Below, piece after piece: positions 25,996 to 33,003 of a stretch of 64,000 nt of DNA (position 1 is the stretch's first letter; every line of letters starts with the position of its first letter). This stretch comes from Achromobacter mucicolens (GTDB lineage: Bacteria; Pseudomonadota; Gammaproteobacteria; Burkholderiales; Burkholderiaceae_B), in NCBI RefSeq assembly GCF_902859725.1, contig NZ_CADIJP010000003.1:186001-250000 (forward strand). The letters are read 5' to 3'. Position numbers and translations under genes: made by a program. Under the pieces are notes generated by a model. It had not been told where the DNA came from, ran no database searches, and saw only the letters and a program-made list of their open reading frames with translations.

Positions 25996-26079
25996 CCCTT
26001 GAACACCGGCCTGCAGGACGCCTTCAATCTGGGCTGGAAGCTGGCGCTGGCCAGCCAGGGGCGTGGGTCGCGGGCCTGA
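25996..26079 (+). pseudogene. remnant of an FAD-dependent aromatic monooxygenase
   Basis: A short stretch translates as PLNTGLQDAFNLGWKLALAS. This matches the conserved G.GMNTGLQDA.NLAWKLA motif of PheA/TfdB-like FAD monooxygenases, the C-terminal part of the FAD site. No other part of such an enzyme is found: the frame stops at 26079 and the upstream 70 bases are unrelated. The remaining gap (25927-26190) holds nothing else I can identify. Confidence 0.5.
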
Positions 26080-26190
26080 TGGGAAAGCACGTCGCGACCT
26101 AGGGAAATCCCCAGCAAAATGCTTGTCGATCCGGGTGTTGGCGGTTCGTCGTAGTCATGCACCCACCCTCACTTCAAGGCGGACTACACC

Positions 26191-26652
26191 ATGACTACCG
26201 GAACCGTACGACACCTTCGCGTCCTGCGCACCACCCCCGAACGGGTCTATCGCGCCTTCATCGAGCCCGATGCGATGGCCAAGTGGCTTCCGCCCTATGG
26301 CTACACCTGCTCGGTCCAGGAACTGGACGCGCGCGTGGGCGGCCGCCACAGGATGGCTTTCCACAACTTTGCCACCGGCCATGAAGAGCCGTTCGGCGGT
26401 GAATATCTGGAGCTGGTTCCGGGCGAAAAGATCCGCTACACGGACCGCTTCAACGATCCCAACCTGCCGGGCGAGATGACCACCACCGTCACCCTGCGGC
26501 AAGTGTCGTGCGGCACGGAACTGGTCATCGTGCAGGAAGGCATACCCGTGGTCATTCCGACCGAGATGTGCTACCTGGGCTGGCAGGAGTCGCTGCTGCA
26601 ACTGGCGCAGCTGGTCGAGTCCGATGCGCCCGACGGCCCCGTGCGCGACTGA
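26191..26652 (+). CDS. SRPBCC/AHSA1-domain protein
   Basis: A 153-residue START/SRPBCC-fold protein of the Aha1-C-like group. It starts VRHLRVLRTTPERVYRAFIEP and contains AMAKWLPPYGYTC, GGRHRMAFHNF, GGEYLELVPGEKIRYTDRF and the closing LGWQESLLQLAQLVE helix. The fold forms a hydrophobic pocket for small ligands; no function can be assigned. Unlike many relatives it is not next to an ArsR-family regulator here. Confidence 0.85.
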   Translation: MTTGTVRHLRVLRTTPERVYRAFIEPDAMAKWLPPYGYTCSVQELDARVGGRHRMAFHNFATGHEEPFGGEYLELVPGEKIRYTDRFNDPNLPGEMTTTVTLRQVSCGTELVIVQEGIPVVIPTEMCYLGWQESLLQLAQLVESDAPDGPVRD

Positions 26653-26820
26653 CGCCGCCGCAGCGGACGGCGTCGACGCCGATACGTTTGTTCATGTTTT
26701 GACACCATCAGGTCGCGCGTAACGGTGCGACTGCCTACAAAATGTGGCGCGCCCCCGGAGGGCGTTGCGCGGGGCCGTAACACATATAGCCCCGCGCGCA
26801 TCCCACAAGAAGGAAGAATC

Positions 26821-27609
26821 GTGTCAAAAGTGCTTGCCCTGCTGCTTTGCGCTGCCCTGCCTGCCGCGGCAATGGCCGCCCCCGATACCGAGCCCTTGAC
26901 GCTCAACGCGGACAACAAGCTGTACTGCAACGCCCAGACCGACTGGTGTGTGGGCATCAAGACCGATGGCGCGTTCGGCGAAAACGGTCCCTTTGCCACC
27001 AGCAGGACCCTGCGTGCCGACTACCGGTTCTGGGACTCGCCCGAAATCCCGGACTTCAAGAATTTCTCCGTGTGGCCGGAACTGATCCGGCTGAGCGAAG
27101 AACGGGCGCTGGTGGGCGTGGTCGGTCCGGCCGAGCCGGACTTCGAGGCGTCGACGCCGTTCTCGGGCGGCGGCTTCTCGCGCCGCGACCTGTATCTGTA
27201 CGACGTCAACCTGGGCGAACAGACCGGCGCCAGCCTGGTGCTCGTCATGCCGTACACGGCCGACGCGTCGATCCGCGCGTGCTTCAACGAGGCCGACCAG
27301 CAAAAGCGGGCCGGCCAGTGCAGCGACATCTACGAGTTCAAGGCATCGCTGAAGGCCGTGCCGGGCAAGGAACTGCCCGATCTGCAGGTCAAGACGCAGG
27401 CGACGCGCTCGCCGGCGGGCGCCAGCCGCTACGAGGACTCCAGCACGCGCCCCCCGCTGACCCAGGCCCAGCTCGCGCCGCAGATCGACAGCCAGTGCAG
27501 CTACACCGTGACCTACGCGTGGCAACCGGGCACATCGTCCTACAAGCCGTCCAAACCGCTGCCTGACTGCACGGAATTCCTGTCCGCCGACCCGACCGCG
27601 AAAAAATAG
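26821..27609 (+). CDS. exported protein of unknown function
   Basis: A 262-residue protein with signal peptide VSKVLALLLCAALPAAAMA (GTG start, with AAGGAAG just upstream). The mature part is rich in aromatic residues and Asp and carries six Cys, including pairs in LYCNAQTDWCVGI and CFNEADQQKRAGQCSD, suggesting periplasmic disulphides. No family is recognised. An upstream in-frame ATG at 26725 gives a long leader without signal peptide features and is not used. It is convergent with the class II aldolase gene, 6 bases apart. Confidence 0.7.
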   Translation: MSKVLALLLCAALPAAAMAAPDTEPLTLNADNKLYCNAQTDWCVGIKTDGAFGENGPFATSRTLRADYRFWDSPEIPDFKNFSVWPELIRLSEERALVGVVGPAEPDFEASTPFSGGGFSRRDLYLYDVNLGEQTGASLVLVMPYTADASIRACFNEADQQKRAGQCSDIYEFKASLKAVPGKELPDLQVKTQATRSPAGASRYEDSSTRPPLTQAQLAPQIDSQCSYTVTYAWQPGTSSYKPSKPLPDCTEFLSADPTAKK

Positions 27610-27615
27610 TCGCGC

Positions 27616-28380
27616 TTACTCGGCATACCCCGGATTGCGCCGGTCCAGCCGGCGCAGCAGGCCCGGCCACGCGAGTTGGGCTTTGCGGGCGCGATCGGCG
27701 GGCGACTCCACCGCCGCGCGCGCCAGGATGTCGGCCGGAATGTGGGTCAGTTCGCCGCCCGCCTGGGCGCGCACCTGCACCATGCAGGCCGCTTCCAGGC
27801 GGTGCATGGCCTGGAAGGCTTCCGCCATGCTCTGGCCGACGGTCAAGAGGCCGTGATTGCGCAGGATGAGGTAGTTGTTCGCGCCCAGGTCGCGCACCAG
27901 GCGCGGCTGCTCGTCGGGGTTGAGCGCCAGGCCCTCGTAGTCGTGATAGCTGAGCGAGCGCAGCACGATGAACGCGAATTGCGACAGCGGCAACAGGCCT
28001 GCTTTCTGCGCCGACACGGCCACCCCGTTGATCGAATGCGTGTGCAGCACGCACATCGCATCCTTGCGGGCCGCATGGATACAGCTATGGATGGTGAAGC
28101 CCGCGGGGTTGATGTCGTATTCCGACGCCATCACCTTGTTGCCGTGCAGGTCGATCTTGACCAGGCTGGACGCGGTGATTTCGTCGAACATCATGCCGTA
28201 GGGATTGATGAGGAAATGCTCCGTGCCCGGCACCTTGGCCGTGATGTGCGTGAAGATCAGATCGTCCCACCCAAAAAGCGCCACCAGCCGGTACAGCGCC
28301 GCCAGATCCTTGCGGACCTGCCATTCCGTTTCGCCGACCTGTTCGCGCACGCTGGCGCCCTGCTTGCCTGCCGTATCCAT
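27616..28380 (-). CDS. class II aldolase/adducin family protein
   Basis: A 254-residue zinc aldolase-fold protein. Metal ligands appear as the HTH motif in CVLHTHSINGVAVSA and the later His in LRNHGLLTVGQSMAEAF. Other family blocks are LVALFGWDDLIFTHITAKVPG and FLINPYGMMFDEITASSLVKID. Length and the FTHIT start are typical of the decarboxylase/aldolase group often named 'class II aldolase/adducin family', whose substrate varies. Start ATG at 28380 has GGAGACAGG before it; an upstream in-frame start at 28434 lacks one. Confidence 0.88.
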   Translation of the reverse strand: MDTAGKQGASVREQVGETEWQVRKDLAALYRLVALFGWDDLIFTHITAKVPGTEHFLINPYGMMFDEITASSLVKIDLHGNKVMASEYDINPAGFTIHSCIHAARKDAMCVLHTHSINGVAVSAQKAGLLPLSQFAFIVLRSLSYHDYEGLALNPDEQPRLVRDLGANNYLILRNHGLLTVGQSMAEAFQAMHRLEAACMVQVRAQAGGELTHIPADILARAAVESPADRARKAQLAWPGLLRRLDRRNPGYAE

Positions 28381-28547
28381 CCTGTCTCCGTATTGTTGGT
28401 GTCTGCCCGAGGCCACTGCCCCGGGATCCGTCATGCACTGTATTCCTTTTCGCGCGCAACGCGCAGTGGGGCGCGGGACACTCGTCCGTCTGGTGAAACA
28501 GCCCCGGACCCATTAACCTGTGAGCCACGGCCCAGGAGACTTCGAGC

Positions 28548-29207
28548 ATGCTGCCTGCACTTTACGGTCATCCCTTTTCCTCGTACACCCAGAAGGTGCT
28601 CGTCGCGCTGTACGAAAACGCGACGCCCTTCGAATTTCGCGGCATCGGGCCGGACTCGCCCCAGCATGGCGCCGACTGGCTGCAGCGCTGGCCACTGCGC
28701 AAGTTTCCGCTGCTGGTGGACGGCGGCCGCAACATCGCCGAATCCAGCATCATCATCGAATACCTGCAGCTCGCCCACCCCGGCCCGGTCCGGCTGATTC
28801 CCGATGACCCGATGGCCGCGCTGGACGTGCGCTTTCTGGACCGCTACTTCGACCTGCACGTCATGTTCTGGATGCAGCACGCGGTCAACGGCGCGCTGAC
28901 CGGCGACCCCGCCAAGCGCGACGAGGCGCTGGCGCTGACCGCGCAGAAGCTGGAACCGGCGTACGCCTGGATCGACGCGCTCCTGGCCACGCGCACGTGG
29001 GCCGCGGGCAGCGACTTCACCCTGGCCGACTGCGCGGCGGCGCCCGCGCTCTTCTACGCCGATTGGACGCATCCGATCGCCGATGCCTATCCGCACCTGC
29101 GGGCCTACCGCGCGCGGCTGCTGGCGCGGCCGTCGTTCGCGCGGGCGGTCGATGAAGCCCGGCCGTACCGGCCGCTGTTTCCGCTGGGCGCGCCCGACCG
29201 CGACTGA
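28548..29207 (+). CDS. glutathione S-transferase family protein
   Basis: A 219-residue cytosolic GST. The N-terminal thioredoxin-like domain has LYGHPFSSYTQKVLVALYEN (glutathione-site Ser), PLRKFPLLVDGGRNIAESSIIIEYL (cis-Pro and the SNAIL/ESXXI element). The all-helical C-terminal domain includes FTLADCAAAPALFYAD, the N-capping box motif. It conjugates glutathione to electrophiles or acts in redox handling; substrate unknown. It is divergent from the aldolase gene across 167 bases. Confidence 0.92.
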   Translation: MLPALYGHPFSSYTQKVLVALYENATPFEFRGIGPDSPQHGADWLQRWPLRKFPLLVDGGRNIAESSIIIEYLQLAHPGPVRLIPDDPMAALDVRFLDRYFDLHVMFWMQHAVNGALTGDPAKRDEALALTAQKLEPAYAWIDALLATRTWAAGSDFTLADCAAAPALFYADWTHPIADAYPHLRAYRARLLARPSFARAVDEARPYRPLFPLGAPDRD

Positions 29208-29273
29208 AAACGCCTCGCCCCCCGCGGCAACATGCGAGAATCCCCGCCATTCCCTCCCCGATGAGGACGCACC

Positions 29274-31001
29274 GTGCAGCAGACCTTGCATCGACACCTG
29301 CCTTCCTTCTTCCGGTCGCACCTGGAATCCCTCTCCGGCGTCGGCCTCATGCTCGGCACGTTGTTCTTCGCCGCGGCGCTGACGCCCACGCTCATTCCCC
29401 GAACGCACGTCACCCAGGGCGTCCTGGCGGGCGCCTGCCTTGCGGCCGGGTATGGCCTGGGCGTGCTGTGGCATTGGCTGTGGACCTACCTGGAACTGCC
29501 CTCGCCCCGCGGCCGCGCCGCGTGGATCATCAATGCCGTCATCGGCCTCTTGTGCGTGGCGGTGGCAATCGTGTTTCTTGGCCGCGCCGCCGAATGGCAA
29601 AACACCATCCGCGCCCTCATGCAGATGGAGCCCGTGACCAGCGCCCATCCCATCAAGGTCAGCCTGATCGCCCTGGCCACCTTTGCCGTGCTGCTGGCGC
29701 TGGCGCGGCTGTTCAAGCTGATCGCCCGCTATCTTTCCCGGCAGGTGCGGCGCGTCGTGCCGCGGCGTGTGGCCAACGTGACGGGCGCGCTCATCGCCAT
29801 CCTGATCTTCTGGCTGCTGGCGACCGACGTGTTCTTCCGCGGCGCGCTGCACGTGCTGGACGCCTCGTTCCGCGAATTCGACGCGCTGCTCGAGCCCGAA
29901 CGCCCGCAGCCCACCGCGGACCTGAAGACGGGCGGCCCCGCCTCGCTGATCCGCTGGAACGAACTGGGCCGCGCCGGCCGCGAATACATCGCCTCCGGCC
30001 CCACCGCCAGTGAAATCCAGACGCAGTCGGGACGCGAGGCGCTGGAGCCCATTCGCGTCTACGTCGGCCTGCGCGGCGCGGCAACCCCAGCGGCGCGCGC
30101 GCAGCTCGCGCTGGACGAGATGAAGCGCGTGGGCGCCTTTGACCGCTCGGTGCTGGTCGTGATCACGCCCACGGGCACGGGCTGGGTCGACCCCGCGGCG
30201 GCGGACTCGCTGGAATACCTGCTGAACGGTGACGTGGCCAGCGTGGCCATGCAGTATTCGTACCTGTCCAGTCCGCTGTCGCTGCTGGCGCAACCCGAAT
30301 ATGGCGCGGAAGCCGCGCGCGCCCTGTTCCAGGCGGTGTATGGCTACTGGACCACGCTGCCCAAGGACCGGCGGCCGCGGCTGTACCTGCACGGCCTGAG
30401 CCTGGGCGCGAAGAATTCCGCGGGGTCGGCCGAACTGTTCGAGATGATCGGCGACCCGATCCAGGGCGCACTCTGGAGCGGCCCGCCCTTTGAAAGCCGC
30501 GTCTGGCGCACCATTACCGATGCCCGCAATCCCGGCTCGCCCGCCTGGTTGCCCGAACTGCGCGATGGCGCCTTCGTGCGCTTCATGAACCAGAACGGCT
30601 CGCCGGTGCCGGCCGACGCGCCTTGGGGGCCGATGCGCGTCGTCTACCTGCAATACGCGAGCGACCCGGTCACATTCTTCGACTATCGCGACCTGTATCG
30701 TCCGCCCGCGTGGATGAGCGCGCCGATGGGCCCGGACGTGTCGCCGGAACTGCGCTGGTATCCCGTGGTGACCATGTTGCAGCTTGCGCTGGATATGGCG
30801 GTGGGCACCGCGACGCCGATGGGGTATGGACACGTCTACGCGCCGCAGCATTATGTCGACGCCTGGGTCGCGGTGACCGGCGTGTCCGGCTGGACGCCCG
30901 ACGCCCTGGAAGGGCTGAAGGCCTATCTCCTGGAGCGCGCGCAAGCGGCGATGGAAGACGAAGACGGCGACGAAGGCGCCTACGAGGGACGCGGAGGCTA
31001 G
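29274..31001 (+). CDS. membrane-anchored alpha/beta-hydrolase family protein (PF10081-like)
   Basis: A 575-residue protein. The first ~200 residues hold four to five transmembrane helices (for example LMLGTLFFAAALTPTLIPR, AAWIINAVIGLLCVAVAIVF, ALIAILIFWLLATDVFFRG). The C-terminal catalytic part has the nucleophile elbow YLHGLSLGAKNS (G-x-S-x-G) and preceding GWVDPAAADSLEYLLNGDVASVAMQYSYLSSP. This layout is that of the 'alpha/beta-hydrolase family' PF10081 found in Actinobacteria and Proteobacteria; activity is unproven, an esterase or lipase is plausible. GTG start at 29274. The next gene begins 18 bases later, probably the same operon. Confidence 0.85.
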   Translation: MQQTLHRHLPSFFRSHLESLSGVGLMLGTLFFAAALTPTLIPRTHVTQGVLAGACLAAGYGLGVLWHWLWTYLELPSPRGRAAWIINAVIGLLCVAVAIVFLGRAAEWQNTIRALMQMEPVTSAHPIKVSLIALATFAVLLALARLFKLIARYLSRQVRRVVPRRVANVTGALIAILIFWLLATDVFFRGALHVLDASFREFDALLEPERPQPTADLKTGGPASLIRWNELGRAGREYIASGPTASEIQTQSGREALEPIRVYVGLRGAATPAARAQLALDEMKRVGAFDRSVLVVITPTGTGWVDPAAADSLEYLLNGDVASVAMQYSYLSSPLSLLAQPEYGAEAARALFQAVYGYWTTLPKDRRPRLYLHGLSLGAKNSAGSAELFEMIGDPIQGALWSGPPFESRVWRTITDARNPGSPAWLPELRDGAFVRFMNQNGSPVPADAPWGPMRVVYLQYASDPVTFFDYRDLYRPPAWMSAPMGPDVSPELRWYPVVTMLQLALDMAVGTATPMGYGHVYAPQHYVDAWVAVTGVSGWTPDALEGLKAYLLERAQAAMEDEDGDEGAYEGRGG

Positions 31002-31019
31002 GCGCGGCAGGCGCGGCTC

Positions 31020-31757
31020 ATGAATCACCCCATGCAGGATCGATTGACGTCGTTCTTCTTTTCGCGCGATGACGCCTTGCGCAGCCGCAGCGTCAGCGCG
31101 CGCCTGCTGGCCGCGAACCTGGACGTGCCCGCGCCGCCCGCGCGCATCATGGCCGATTGGGATCGCGAGATCCGGACCCGGCTGGCGCTGGAGCCGGGCG
31201 ACGTCGAGCAGATGCCGCTGTCGCGCACCCGCGCCCGCTGGCCGGAGTTCGGCCTTTGCGTGCAGGCCATGCGCGACTGGACGCGCGCGCAGGGACTGGG
31301 CGAGGTCCTGGCGGCCAGCGACATGGCGCTCATGGCCTGCCGCGGCGCGCGCTATCACCACGACGGCAGCCAATACGGCGGCGCCGCGTTCTGCAATCTG
31401 TTCCTGTCCGATGACAAGGGCCTGGACGTGCATTTTCCCGGCACCGGGCACCGCATCCCACTTAAGCGCGGCGTCGCCATCGTCTTTGACACCTGCCAGC
31501 CCCACGCCGTCATCGCCCGCCACGCAAGCGGCTACGACGAAGCGGACTTCCCGGAGGCACAGGATCTGGCGCAACTCTTTCTGACCTGGGAACTGCCCAA
31601 CGAAGACCCGGCGGTTGCGCAGGCGCTGGCGATCGCCTTCGATGTCGAGCCGGGGCTGGCGTCGCGGCTGGACGAAGAAGCGGTGTGGGCGGGCGGCCGC
31701 CGCGTCAGCGTGGACCCCGAGCGCGGCCATTGGCAACCGGCGGCGCTGGACCCCTGA
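31020..31757 (+). CDS. unknown protein with a 2-oxoglutarate/Fe(II)-oxygenase-like core
   Basis: A 245-residue soluble protein. Its core reads ARYHHDGSQYGGAAFCNLFLS, DVHFPGTGHRIPLKRGVAIVFD and CQPHAVIAR. The H113-x-D115 ... H162 ... R167 arrangement on predicted beta-strands is what 2OG-Fe(II) dioxygenases use to bind iron and co-substrate. The match is by pattern only and the rest of the sequence is unfamiliar. It is 18 bases downstream of the membrane hydrolase and 46 bases upstream of an exported protein, all on the same strand. Confidence 0.72.
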   Translation: MNHPMQDRLTSFFFSRDDALRSRSVSARLLAANLDVPAPPARIMADWDREIRTRLALEPGDVEQMPLSRTRARWPEFGLCVQAMRDWTRAQGLGEVLAASDMALMACRGARYHHDGSQYGGAAFCNLFLSDDKGLDVHFPGTGHRIPLKRGVAIVFDTCQPHAVIARHASGYDEADFPEAQDLAQLFLTWELPNEDPAVAQALAIAFDVEPGLASRLDEEAVWAGGRRVSVDPERGHWQPAALDP

Positions 31758-31803
31758 CGCGTCGGGTATATTGACCGGCCCACGTCTCAGGGTCCCCACG
31801 CAG

Positions 31804-32994
31804 ATGTCCTTTCCCTTTGCACGCACGCGCCCGATCCGGTTTGGCGTCCTGACGCTGGCCATGCTGTGGCAGGCAGGCCATGCCGGCGCCGCCGAGCGCA
31901 CCGTCTACACCGGCACGCTGCAAGGCGTGGGCGACATCGTGATGGAGCTGGACAGCGCCACGGCCGGCAACGCGCTGACGGGCCGCTACTTCTATCCCAA
32001 ACATGGCGTGGACATCCCGCTGAAAGGCAGCGAAGCCGCGCTGCAAGAGCCGATGACTTTTGCTGCCGCCACGGCGCCCGGCGCGCCGCCGGCAGCCACG
32101 TGGCAAGGCAAGCGCGACGCGCAGGGCTATCAAGGCGTGTGGATCGAAACGCGCACGGGCAAGCAGCGCACCTTCACGCTGCAGCGGGTCGCGCAATACG
32201 ACGCCGGGGCGTTGGAGCGCGAGGGCAGCATCGGCTTTGACGAAGACATCGATGCGGCGCGCGTCCCCTACGACACGCTCAAGCTTGCCGGTCACGCCGT
32301 GCCCGTGGGCGCGGACGTGGGCAGCGCCACCGTGGCGTATCGCATGTGGCGCGACCCGCGCACCCAGTTCAGCTATCCGCGGCTCTCGCGCCATCCGGAC
32401 CCGCAGGTCATGGCGCGCGTCAATCACCTGCTTGAGCAACGCCACTGGCGCATGAGCCACGCGGCGTTGGCCTGCAAGGCCTCGGCCTACACCAGCGGCG
32501 GCCCGTCGGCCGGCACACTGGCCAACTACGAGGAAGAAGTCGTGGCCGTGCCCTGGCTGTCCCGCGCCATGATGACGGTGACCGAATCCGGCAGCCTGGA
32601 TTGCGGCGGCGCGCATCCGAACAACCACTTCGATCCCTACACGTTCGACCTGCTGCGCGGCGAAACCCTGGATTGGAACCGCGTGTTCGACGCCTACCAG
32701 CCGGGCAGCCGCGAGCCCCGCCCCGCGCTGACGGCGCTGGTCGGCCAGGCGCAGAAAACCCTGGCCGCGCGCGACGAGGCCGGGCTGACCGAAGACCGTT
32801 CCAAGGAAGGTTGCTGGGACCTGTGGCCGGCCTACCTTGCGCTGGGCGCCACGACGCCCGGCGCACTCAGCCTGTCGGTATCCGGCGTGGGCCACGCGTC
32901 GGGCGTGTGTCTGGGAACGCTGGCGCAGGTGCCTTTCGACGACCTCACGCCGTACCTGAAGCCGGGCGGCGAGGCGTATCTGGTGCAGGACTGA
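31804..32994 (+). CDS. exported protein of unknown function
   Basis: A 396-residue protein with a signal peptide (about residues 1-30, VLTLAMLWQAGHAGAA) and a mature region rich in beta-strand-like segments. The N-terminal third (YTGTLQGVGDIVMELD, NALTGRYFYPKHGVDIPLKG) looks like a small beta-barrel domain. The C-terminal part with SGSLDCGGAHPNNHFDPYTFDLLRGETLDW resembles the DUF3298-like/heat-shock-lipoprotein group, where a D..tG..l.l.d.f motif is common, but this is tentative. The start at 31804 is chosen for the signal peptide. Confidence 0.72.
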   Translation: MSFPFARTRPIRFGVLTLAMLWQAGHAGAAERTVYTGTLQGVGDIVMELDSATAGNALTGRYFYPKHGVDIPLKGSEAALQEPMTFAAATAPGAPPAATWQGKRDAQGYQGVWIETRTGKQRTFTLQRVAQYDAGALEREGSIGFDEDIDAARVPYDTLKLAGHAVPVGADVGSATVAYRMWRDPRTQFSYPRLSRHPDPQVMARVNHLLEQRHWRMSHAALACKASAYTSGGPSAGTLANYEEEVVAVPWLSRAMMTVTESGSLDCGGAHPNNHFDPYTFDLLRGETLDWNRVFDAYQPGSREPRPALTALVGQAQKTLAARDEAGLTEDRSKEGCWDLWPAYLALGATTPGALSLSVSGVGHASGVCLGTLAQVPFDDLTPYLKPGGEAYLVQD

Positions 32995-33003
32995 GCGAGA
33001 CGC

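Noticed and set aside
24763-26079. 438-residue plus-strand open frame antisense to uvrA2
   Set aside because: Shadow of uvrA2 except for its last ~28 codons, which hold the monooxygenase remnant reported separately.
28431-31901. 1156-residue open frame on the minus strand
   Set aside because: It is antisense to the GST, membrane hydrolase and oxygenase-like genes and shows only compositional shadow sequence.
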